Positions 38,869-56,936 of a stretch of DNA of 64,000 nt are shown here, one piece after another. Numbering within the stretch: the first letter of the stretch is position 1; every line of letters starts with the position of its first letter. Source of the DNA: Gavia stellata. Taxonomy: Eukaryota > Chordata > Aves > Gaviiformes > Gaviidae. The stretch is taken from positions 2,294,001 to 2,358,000 of the forward strand of contig NC_082620.1 in the NCBI RefSeq assembly GCF_030936135.1. Reading direction: 5' to 3'. The notes under the pieces were generated by a model. That model did no database searches and was not told the DNA's origin. It worked only from the letters and a program-made list of their open reading frames with translations. The position numbers were made by a program, and so were the translations under genes.

Positions 38869-39205
38869 CTTGTACATAATTATTTAAGATCGTATTCAAG
38901 CAAAACTGGGGCCTTCATCCAGTTATGTGTCCATTTGCCCCAATCAACTGCATCTTTAAATCACAGCGTGTGCTGAGCGGAGCTGAAGGTCCATGAGGGG
39001 AGAAAGAATAAGGCATGGCCCAACACGACAGGCGCTGACAGCAGTAGTGGATCCTACAAAGCTTCTTTAATACAGGGAAAAAAATCAACCCATTTACATG
39101 TCGACCAAAGGGGCAGGGTGGGTAAGTACCTCTCTCGTGATTCGAGAGACTTGTGCTCTGTTATCCACCCCCACAACACCCGCCTTCTTGTCCCTACCCT
39201 CGTCT

Positions 39206-42956
<3,751 letters not shown>

Positions 42957-43107
42957 CGCTGCCGCCGCCACTGCGCATGCGCGCCGGGGGCGGACCGCGG
43001 GGAAAGCACCCGCCCCGCCCGGCGGGGCAAGGTCCCGGTGCGCATGCGCCGCGGAGAGGCGCCGGGTCTGTGCGCGGTCCGGGGTCCGTGCGCGGTCCCC
43101 CACAACC
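42957..43107 (-). promoter_or_regulatory. AKR7A2: AKR7A2 promoter, CpG-rich with two NRF1-type sites
   Basis: CpG-dense, TATA-less sequence immediately upstream of the AKR7A2 start codon, containing two exact GCGCATGCGC palindromes (42973-42982 and 43040-43049). The island ends where the A-rich repeat starts at about 43108. Confidence 0.75.
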
Positions 43108-43400
43108 GGCGGGTTTGGGCAAAACGCAGCAAGTTTCCTAAAAAACAGGTTTGCAGAAAAGCAGGGTGCTTCTGAAAAAGCAGCAGGTTTGCCAAAACAC
43201 CCAGTGATTTCCCCCCAAAGCAGCAGATTTGCAAAAAAACCGGCAACTTCCCGAAAAAGCAGCTGATTCGGAAGGAAAACAGCGAGTTCCCGAAAAAGCG
43301 GCAGATTTGCAAAGGAAACCCAGCAACTTTCTGAAGAAGCAGTGGGGTTGTAAAGAAAAAAACAAGTTCCCGAAGAAAAATAAAGCCAATTTCCAAGCGG
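43108..43400. repeat. A-rich tandem repeat, about 20-bp units, between AKR7A2 and SLC66A1
   Basis: Some 14-15 degenerate units of 18-22 bases alternate between a TTTGCAAAA-type and a TTCCCGAAAAAGCAGC-type half, giving a higher-order period of about 40. The best-preserved copies are at about 43208-43330. The array sits in the 794 bases between the two divergent start codons. Three units contain TTCCCGAA (43248-43255, 43287-43294, 43367-43374). No coding role is supported. Confidence 0.88.
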
Positions 43401-43750
43401 CTGCCGGCGAAGGAAGGTACGTCCCTGTTCCGCAGGACGCGCCGGTTGGGTTTTATTTCTTTTTTAGGCCAAATCCCACCGGGCTGACGGCCTTCCCGCT
43501 CGCCTCATCCCGCCGGCTGCGAAACGAAGGCCGGTAAAGGTGTATTATCCATATAATGCGTATTTTTGCAACACAATCCAGCCTCATGCCGCAGCCGGAG
43601 GAGCCGTGAGCCCCTTCCTAACATATCTCTATTTTTCCCCAGTGTTATTTAGTTTTATCCCATGTCATCGCGTTTTCCCCAGCGTTATCCCAACAGTTTC
43701 GCTGCCCGACGCTCATAAACATCCCTCATCCGAGTTGAGCACCGGAGGCC
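43401..43750 (+). promoter_or_regulatory. SLC66A1: SLC66A1 upstream region / probable 5' UTR
   Basis: Non-repetitive sequence between the A-rich array and the SLC66A1 start codon. Two pyrimidine tracts ending in CAG (near 43641 and 43681) could be acceptors joining an upstream non-coding exon to the coding exon. No TATA box or clear lysosomal CLEAR motif (GTCACGTGAC) was seen. The promoter position is unresolved. Confidence 0.4.
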
Positions 43751-46700
43751 ATGGATGCGCGGCGCTGGAGGGCTCTCCCACCCGGGAATCTTTCCGATTG
43801 TCCCAACGGCTCCCGCTGGGTGATGGACGTGTTCAACGAATGCGCCCAGGACGGCCGGGACATCGCCAGCGTCGTCCTGGGTCTGGTTTCCATCCTCTGC
43901 TTTGCGGCTGCCTCTTTTCCGTAAGTATCGCTCCCAAAACCCAGCTGAGCCCTTCCCTTGGTGCAACACCCCTCTCTAAAAGTCAAGTTTCAAGCACAAG
44001 CTGCCTGAATTTTTAAATCCACCCGGGAAAAACAATCTGGGCTTGGAAAATCTGGGTTTAACAAGAGGAGAGGGAGCAGGCGGTCCAGCCCCAAAGCCTT
44101 GTTGGTTATTATATTGTTATTATTATGCTTGGCAGCTGTAACAACCCACGTAAGCCAACTGCAATGCAGTCGTTGGAGGTCATACGTGCCGAAGAAATGT
44201 TTCCAGGAGCCCTGGGCTTCTTGGAAGTGCTAGGGACAACGGTGGCAGAGGGGGACATGGGAGGGTCGCACTCGGTCTGGGTGTGTCATCAGATTATTTC
44301 GTAACCGGAGAGGCGGTTTCTGCAACGGGTGCTTCTCCTCGCTGCTTTCTGCCCCCCGCGCAAGGGACGGATCACGAGGGCTTGAGCCCAGCGGGTCGCT
44401 GCGAACCCCCCGCCGTGGTTCGCAGGACTTCTCACGGGGGCCGGTTTGCAGGGGAGCGCGGGGCTTTGCTAGAGGAAATCTCTGCTCTTCCTCCCCGCCG
44501 AGTGCTTTGGGCGGTTGGCAATTGGGAAATGATCCAGGTGGGAACAACAGGAAAACCTGGGGATGGTTCCCAGGTAGGGCTGAACCGGCCCGGGGGAATG
44601 GTTTGGGTCTCTGCCCGACTCTCTCTCCACAGGCAGTTTTACCAAGCCTGCAAGACAGGCATCATGGACCGGGCTCTCTCCATATACTTCCTGCTGGGAT
44701 GGCTGGGCGGAGACCTCCTAAACCTCATCGGTTCCTTCCTGGCCGATCAGTTGCCGCTGCAGGTACCGACCGGCTCGCTGGGGCTGGGTCGGCTCTCAAA
44801 CACCCCAAACTCCAGGGAGGAGGGATGGGATGGGTGCTGCTCAATCCAGCACCGGGAATCAGAGACCCAAACAGCCCAGGGATGCTCCCTTCTCTCCAAG
44901 GATGCTCCTTTCTCCCCCAGGGATGGGATGCTATGCCCTGGGATGCTGGCTCATCCCAGATATCAGCTGGGATGCAGGTAGGACCAACCCATCCTTCTCC
45001 CCACAGGTTTACACGGCTGTTTACTACGTGCTCGCAGATCTGGTGATGCTGTCTCTCTACTGCTACTACAAAGTGAAGAACCGGGGCGGAGGATGTGAGT
45101 TGGGGTTATGGGCGCGGCGGGGCCGTGCGCTCCCCTGGGCACGTCTTTCGGGCTGGCTTGTTCTCGGCTGCGGAGCCAGGAGGAGAAGCAATCCCCGGGG
45201 GAGATGCACCGGGGCAGAGATGCTTTGCAGATGCGTTGATGCAGCTATTAGACGCCTCTTATTGCTTGCTGGGGTTTTTTTTCTTAGATAATCTGAGCAC
45301 TCACGAAAGCCACAGCCAGCAAACAGCTACCGGCCATGCCCGGGGCTTCTGCAAACCCCTGCAAACCACCGTGCACAGTGTCTAGGTTGAAAATAAACCC
45401 CCTGTGTGTTGCATTAAGTACAGAAAGAAATTATTTACCTGCAGTTACGCAGTGACTCCATCTTGGAGCTGGAAACCACAGCCAGATCTCTTGACTCTCA
45501 GGCCAGCGCTTTAGGGGAAGGGGTGAAGTTTTCCGGCTGCGGCGATGCCAGTGGTCGCCAGTTGTTTTGGGGTCAATACTCCTCTTGCAAGCGATGGCAG
45601 CCTTGACATGATTTAGAAGTTCCTCCCTGTTCAACTGGAGTAAAAAGGGAACCTGAATGGGGCTCTGCAGTTCTTGCAAGGCTTGAACAGCAAGGAAAAA
45701 TCCGCTTTTTAGTAGCAGCTTTCTGCAAACTACAAACAGGCATCTCTTGGGACCCTGAAAACTATTTAACTTATTAAAGCCATTTGAATTTATTAACCCA
45801 ACTGATAGATGGCCCATCAACTATATAGTTACGTTAATGCTGGAGAGCTTTTTTACAGAATATCATACCAGTCTTGCTGTCAAAGCAGAGCTTGGTCTGG
45901 CTGGGATTTGAACGTGCACTGTTGTGAGTTAAGTTGGTGAAAAGCTTTTAGACGGGGCGGGGGATGATTTTTAAGAGCCCTAAACCCAAAGAAACTGGAA
46001 TGCTCTCAGCCTGCTGAGATAGGAGCCATTTCCTCCCTGATAACTTACAAATTGCCCGTATCGCTGCGAGATAAAACGCCCATGGCAGCTATTGCCCAAG
46101 TCACTTGGGCCACCGCAGAGATAAGAGAGAGCTTGAAGGTCTCTTTACCCGTGGGGGTCCTGGCACCCACCAAGGCTGCTGGGCTGCGCTGGAGGCTGAT
46201 GGAGGAGCCCTCGCTAATGAGCCTCCGCCTGATTCCCTGCAGTTGCCGTCCCGATCAACGCAGCCTTCGTCTTCCTTTCCCTGGGGACGGTGTCGACCGT
46301 CTCCTTCCTGGGCAGAGATGCTGCCGTGGCGCAGGACCCGGCGACGTTTAAAGGGAGGTCTCTGCTGTCTGCTCACGTGGATGAGCTTGGGTCGAAGGTG
46401 AGCCGGTTCCTAAATCGGGGTGATGGGGGGAGAGAAGATACACTATCCGGTGGCGGGGGCATGACCCGCTGGACCAGTGCAATCCCGCTTAGTGCTCAGC
46501 AGGGTGAGGGATAGATGGGGAAATCGAAGGCTGGGGTTTGGCCCCGCTGCTGCCTCGCGCGGAGCCACGGTGCGGGTGATAAGCGTGTCTCTGAAAACAT
46601 GGGGGCTGCTCGCGGGCCCCCCTTGCCTTGCAGCCTTTCACCAGGAGCGAGATCATTGGCTTCACCATCGGCTCCATCTCCTCCGTGCTGTACCTGTGCT

Positions 46701-47731
46701 CCCGAGTCCCCCAGATCTACACTAATGTAAGTATGTGAGCAGGGGGGATGGCAGCCTGGTCCTGGGGACCCCCTGGGGTCCTGAGATTTCAGAGTGAAGA
46801 GGGGCGGTGGGACCATCTTTCTCCTCTTCGCGCAGAGGTCCCAGGTCCCCGTCTCTGATTGTTTCGTAGGGGACTGTTTTTCTGTATTTCTGCTCCGAAA
46901 CCTGATTCGTTTTTCTTCCCTCCCTTTAACATACCTGTATTTTGAGGGTGGGGCTTTCATTTTGTCTTTATTTACAAGCAAAGGGGGAACTAAAAGGCTC
47001 TTGTCATTTATTTTTTTTCTTCTTTTTTTTGAGGGGAGGGTGATTAATACTACTTTCTAGTGAGATTTCGGAGAGCTGCACCCAAGCTCCTCTCTCTTGC
47101 CCCTCTTCTTCCAGTACAAGAGGAAATCCACCATCGGGGTCTCCTACTCCCTTTTTGCCCTGGTGATGCTGGGGAACTCGCTCTACGGCCTCAGCGTCCT
47201 CCTGAAGAACCCCGAGCCGGGGCAAGGCGAAGGCGACTACGTCCTGCACCACCTCCCCTGGCTGGTGGGCAGCCTGGGCGTCCTTTCCCTCGATGTGGTT
47301 GTATCCTTTCCCCTCCAATGCTTCCCTCCGGGATCACATCCTGCCGGCAAGGCTTTGCAGGGAGCGATCCCGTCTCAGGGCAGGCCGGGTTGGGCAGGAG
47401 CGGGTGGGTTGATGCTACTCAGCAGTTGCTTTTGAGCCGTGCTTGCTCACCCGCGTGCTGATGAGTAATTTGTGGTGTTGCAACAGCTGAATGCTTCAGA
47501 CCCTTGCTTGCGTGAAGCTCGTTGTCCGCTTTCCACCTCTCCTGGCACAAACAGCCTTTTTTCGGGCGGTGAGACCCAACGCATCGCGTAGATCCACCCT
47601 TGCTTGCATGAAGAGCCTTAACCTCTTCTCAGATCTCCTTCCAGTTCCTCGCTTATCGGAGAGGAAGACCCGGTACCCATGAAGAGAGGGATGCTCTTCT
47701 CGGCGAGCAGGGTGACAGCCTGGAGAGCTGA
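43751..47731 (+). CDS. SLC66A1: Lysosomal cationic amino acid exporter SLC66A1 (PQLC2)
   Basis: PQ-loop transporter that exports lysine, arginine and histidine from lysosomes and helps recruit the C9orf72 complex. Complete: exons 43751-43920, 44633-44762, 45007-45094, 46243-46397, 46634-46726, 47115-47300, 47633-47731, giving 921 nt and 306 aa (human 291). Hydrophobic segments fit the family's seven membrane helices. Both PQ motifs are present: Pro57-Gln58 (SFPQFYQACKTG) and Pro207-Gln208 (RVPQIYTNYKRKST). There is an N-glycosylation sequon at Asn13 in the lumenal N-terminus. The C-terminal tail contains ERDALL, an acidic dileucine lysosomal-sorting signal equivalent to the one in the human tail. 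The last intron starts right after LSLDVV at 47301. It is transcribed divergently from AKR7A2. Confidence 0.95.
45288..45397 (+). other. SLC66A1: Candidate alternative last exon of SLC66A1 with poly(A) signal
   Basis: Inside SLC66A1 intron 3, a T8-containing pyrimidine tract and TTCTTAG precede 45288. Splicing exon 3 (ending in phase 1 with T) to this point gives an open frame of 33 codons to a TAG at 45383-45385, followed 6 bases later by AATAAA (45392-45397) and a GTGTGTTG element. The product would keep the first PQ loop and about three membrane helices, then a novel hydrophilic tail. This is inferred only from the arrangement of signals. Confidence 0.4.
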
Positions 47732-50700
47732 CGAAGGGACCTGCCCCGGGGTGAGAAGAGGATGATGCGGACGAGAAAGCTGGCCTTAACGCCGGGCGAA
47801 CCAGCCCCTCCATCCTGGTGGCTCTTGGGGGAAGAGGACCTGAGCCAGCGGGTGACATGTTGTGCTGCTGAGACTCTAAGCCCAGCCAGGTGGCAGAGGA
47901 TGCTGCTGAGAGACCTCGTGCCTCTTTGACACCAGGGATGCTATCGGGATAAACGGAATTATTTGATACCTCAAAAGGTCGCTCTTTGCTCTTACGCCCC
48001 ACGGCTGACCCCGTTCACTTCTGCTTTACCTGCTGCCTCTCAAGGGTGAGCTGGAGCTTCCCCGGTACTGGCAAATGGGAGAATAGCCTAAGGGGCTGCG
48101 GGGAGGGGACAGAGATGACCGACCTGCCACGAACACGAGCACCACTTACCTCTGTGGGTCTCCACAACTGAGCTCTTTCTGGAAGATACGGCAGTGACTG
48201 GAACCGGTTCAGAAGGAAGGAGCAGCGTAACCTAAGTGTTTCAGTCCACACATACCTATTTTAGTTAGCACAGCTCGCTCACACATCTATAAAACAAGTC
48301 CTTGCCTCACGTGCCTCCTTTGGTTTTATTTTGCCAGTTCATCTGGCAGCTCATGCCTCTTTCTCAATGCGTCTCATAGTCCCCGTTTCTCTGACTTCAC
48401 ATTTTTTGTCTCACCCATGTTTTAATCGCATGGATTTCTTAGAGACGTTCCTCCATCGCTTTCCGCTTAGCTGTGGAGGCAGTTACCCAGGCAGAAGATG
48501 CTGCCTTTCTGCTCCGTCTGGTTTTTGGTCCTGCCTTCTCTCATTGATGAATTTATCCCCCTCTCGGGGCCCTGCACACCAGCACAGTGGCTCCTTGGCC
48601 ACGGAAGGACAAGAAGCAGCGGCGGTTTGGGAAAAAGCCACATCCCTGGCAGGAGAGAAGCTTTGGGGCGGGCAGGGGAGAGTGGTGGGGTAGCCAGGAG
48701 ATGGCTGCTCAGCCTGACGCCGCGGGCTCCCTCCTGTGTGCTGAGCCCTTTCTGCTGGGGAGGAGCAGCTCAATCTGGGCAAGCAAGAGGAAAACCAGCC
48801 AACGCTTGCAGGCCCTTCAAGAAAAGCTAACACATCTTGTCCTTTTAAAAACAACTTTCCTTTTCCTGCAGTCACCGCTAGCTCTTCTTTTTGCTCCCCT
48901 TTTCTCCCTCTCCAGCTACTTTCCCCAGTCCCAGCGCCTCCCCGCTGCCCAGCCACACAGCATCCCGCTCCCTGTCCCTTTTGGCTGTAGCTGTATTATC
49001 ATTCATTTACGATTCCTCAGCCAGTCCCATGGCGTTTGTCCTTCCCGAGGAAGTCACCCTCCTCCCTGCTTCGTCCTCGCACCGAGGAAGTGAAGCCACA
49101 GCTCCGTGATTACCCAGCTCAGCCTAGAGCGTAAGTGAAGTGGGAGTCCAGCTGCCCCATGCCCCTCAAACTGCAACAGCAGGTTAATTAAACCAGTAGT
49201 TGGAGCTGACCCATTTGTTTTTGGAAAGAAAAAAATATTTTTCAGACTGTTTGAGCCCCTTGAACAAAGCGGGTGGGTTTGTCACTCCCTTAATTCACTA
49301 TTCTTCCCCTCCGGGCTCACGGGCGATGGGGCTGCTCGCCTCTTCCCCGTCCTCGAGCCCACAGGATTTCCTCTGCCCTCTCCCTATGAATTGCAGAAAA
49401 ACAATTCATATCCAATGCTAATACAAACCATGAGCAGATTCCTAGCAAGAAAGATAGAAAGCACAGCTTCGCTAGACCTTGATACCTATTTATTACAGAT
49501 AAAGACCCCAGGGCTTGGTTTTATTAAAGGAATGTGTTTTAACCTTGGCTCACATTTGCTAGCTCAGCCCTGAAGTGCTGGGGAAGGCACAGCTGATTTA
49601 CGGAGAGCTGGATTTACTAAGCTGACCTACGCAGGGGGATAGGATGGGATTTGGCACCCCTACTTTGCGGAAAGGAAAGTTCGTGACACTAGATAATTGC
49701 CACGTACAGCTAGCCAAGAGCTTTTCTTAAAGCCAGAAAAACAACCTCTAATATAAGGAGGTTAAAAAAAAATAAATATATATAGATGTTTATGTGCCAG
49801 CAGCCATCTAGGTGGTGGTGGATGGAAATCCGTTGTCGCAAAGGGGCTCTCGCTGAGGTTATCATCCCCCCGAGGCTGCGAGGCAGCCCTGGCCCCAGAC
49901 AGCCTGCGATGGAAGATTTTGCAGAAGCGAGCGTTAAATCAGAAAAAGCAGGGACCAGAAACAGCTTGTCCCAGAGTGAGAACGTAACTCGGTGGAGGGC
50001 TGGGGGCTGTAGCAGCCGAGCCAAAGGTGGAGGTTAGTACCCAAACCATGAGCTTACGCTGCTTTGAGAAGAGGAATAAACTGCTGCTGTAGTTGCACCT
50101 ATTCTGCGGCTCAGTACAACCGCTCTGTGGAAAGGGTGATCCCCGTACAGAAGCAATTGGGGTGTCTCTGTATACCCCAAGCCTATACGTTAAATTTATC
50201 TGAGATGATACGCTTCCATTTCTGGCTCGCGTACGCAGAGATGGCTTTGGAGAAGGGAAACAACCCCCCCAATAACCTTAGCACCCAACAATTGGAAACA
50301 GGCGAGAGGAACCGCGACTCTCCCCCCTCCTGGGCTAACACGCTATTTCCAAGCTTCAAGAGTTCACGCAAACTTATCTCCGACTTCAAAAAAGGTTCTT
50401 CCTCAGACAGAACCAAGAGACAACGACAAAATCCGAACACCCTCCCCTTGGGGATCCCGGCTCTGAGGCAAGCACGCGTGTGCCTTTCCCCAGCCTGCGT
50501 CCCATATGAGCTGCATCACGGACCGGAGGCCCGCGGGTAAATACTCCAGCACGGGACCGTAATCACCTGCAGATGTCTGGATGTGAAATAGGTCACGTTA
50601 GAAAAGCAAAATTAGAGCACATTAATCAATATTAATACCAACGGCCTCAATTCGCATAGGTTCACCCGAAAGCTAATTCCAAGGGCCATGCGCAGGCAGA

Positions 50701-51420
50701 GCCCAGCAGGTATCCGCTTTCCCAATTTCACCAGGATTAAGAGTTTCTTGTAATCAAAGCACGTGGAAGGAGGCAGCGGGCCTGAGGCTGGGCATGGTCC
50801 CTCTGACCACCGAGGGTTTAAAGAGGGGGAAAGCCTCAAGGAGGGTCACAGATCACCCAGGGACCGAGCAGAGAAGGAGCTCTTGGGTGTGCGTCTCAAA
50901 CGGCTGAGCGACACAACACACCTCTCCTCGGCCCACGGGAGTGTTTCAACACACAGGTTCCCTCCCAGCCTGTTTTTCACACACTCAGTAAAGCTGGACT
51001 AATCCTTCTCCTCTAAACACATCTGCTCCGTGTTTGCTGGGTGCCTGAAGCATCCATCCCAGCAGCGGGACGCCAACATCCCGCTGCCAGAATTTTGGGA
51101 GTAAGGCAGGCTATGTAACGCTCCATGTGTGAAGAGCTGCCGTACATCACACCCGCTTTAAACAGAGAAGTTTCAGCTGATCTGGATGTAAGAAAAAGAA
51201 AAAAAAAAAAGCTTTCTTGCTTTCTGTGGCCATATAATCCAGCGGCTGTTTGGATTACGGACACGTTCAGTGTTTGCCTTTGTTCTGGAGTACACGTCTA
51301 CCCACCTAGAGCCCGAGGGACTGCTGCCAGTTGCTATGAAGGAAAGCGTTTACGGCACAAACCCCAAGTAACGCTGCAAGGAAGGAAAGAGAAATAAGGA
51401 GGACACCAACCACACACACT
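47732..51420. other. SLC66A1 3' UTR plus intergenic spacer to CAPZB
   Basis: 3.7 kb with no coding exon that I can recognise. Open frames of up to 168 codons occur but show no family resemblance, and none has a supported gene structure. Possible SLC66A1 poly(A) signals are ATTAAA at 49187-49192 and 49523-49528 and AATAAA at 50075-50080. I cannot tell which, if any, is used. SLC66A1 and CAPZB are convergent, so the spacer has two 3' ends and no promoter is required. Confidence 0.55.
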
Positions 51421-51424
51421 GCTT

Positions 51425-52191
51425 CCTGGGATTTTTTTTTTATTTTTATTTTTTTGTTTTAGTCTTTTTTTTCTTTTTTTTTCTTTTTTTTTTTTTTTAG
51501 TATGGAGGCTCAAGTATCAGATGTAGATTCAATTTAAGCTTTACAAAAAACAAAATCAAAACAAAAACCCCTTTTGCATTCCATAAAAATTGACAGAAAA
51601 GCGCCTTGGAACCAGGCTATAGAAGAGCAGAACTTTCAGCAGGTCTCCTAATCAACGTCTCCTTGCAAATCTGGTTTAGTCAGTATAGTACAACACCGAG
51701 GAACACCCTCTCTTCCCTCCCTCCCACCAGCCATCCCCTGTGCCCAGCCCCCAAACATACGTGGAATAGATTTATTATTTTTTTTTTTCCAGTTCTTCCT
51801 CTTTCACACACCACAGTATTTAATAAATTTTTGTTTTACATTTTTTACACCAATGTAACAAAAGGCAGGAGGGGGTGGGAAGGAAAAGACAAACAATGAT
51901 CCGTGTTTATGCATATAAATGGGGGAGGGTGGAAGAGGGGGGGGGGGAAAAAAATACATGGACTTCTACAGAAACGTAGCCTAAAGGTCTCAATAGTAAA
52001 ATGTGGTGCAAAGTAGGCCTCAGAGACTGAAAAAGTTTACAGCTTTATTCATGGGGAGAAGATGGGGTTGCATGGATAGTACTGAATGCAAATTGTGACG
52101 TGACGTAACAGAAAAGGGCAAGGGGGGGATGAGTTTTCTAAGAAAGGAATCTAACGAGTGCATGGCATGTCTTGTTAGCATGAAGAGTATT
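51425..52191 (-). other. CAPZB: CAPZB 3' UTR
   Basis: Follows the beta-2 TAA stop at 52192-52194. It is AU- and A-rich on the transcript strand, with several AATAAA motifs (for example the complement of gctttattc near 52041). The last motifs are at 51439-51450, close to a long plus-strand T-rich tract (51430-51500) interrupted only by single A, G and C residues. In beta-1 mRNAs the beta-2 coding exon would also be 3' UTR. Confidence 0.7.
51439..51450 (-). terminator. CAPZB: CAPZB distal poly(A) signals (two AATAAA)
   Basis: Two adjacent AATAAA hexamers on the minus strand (tttatttttatt on plus) are the most distal candidates after the CAPZB stop. Cleavage is expected near 51420-51430. More proximal AATAAA motifs could produce shorter UTRs. 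Confidence 0.5.

Positions 52192-56936
<4,745 letters not shown>

Noticed and set aside
42957-43103. 49-codon in-frame N-terminal extension of AKR7A2, Arg/Ala-rich and leader-like
   Set aside because: The extension opens with GTG, not ATG, and contains no ATG before 42956. The ATG at 42956 has a strong initiation context and matches the family start.
45431-45820. 129-codon minus-strand open frame in SLC66A1 intron 3, with a Leu/Lys-rich middle
   Set aside because: No family resemblance, no splice or promoter support, and it lies antisense in an intron. It is kept as noise.
45880-45960. Possible MIR- or tRNA-derived SINE (gggatttgaacgtgc, a B-box-like match on minus, followed by tgttgtgagttaa)
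   Set aside because: Only a short B-box-like word and a weak tail similarity. There is no A box at proper spacing and no full tRNA fold.
48587-49093. 168-codon plus-strand open frame downstream of SLC66A1
   Set aside because: No recognisable domain. It overlaps other equally long frames in the same GC-rich stretch and is likely 3' UTR or spacer.
50064-50540. 158-codon plus-strand open frame between SLC66A1 and CAPZB
   Set aside because: Composition and lack of family similarity suggest a chance frame. There is no promoter or splice structure, and no gene is expected here from synteny.
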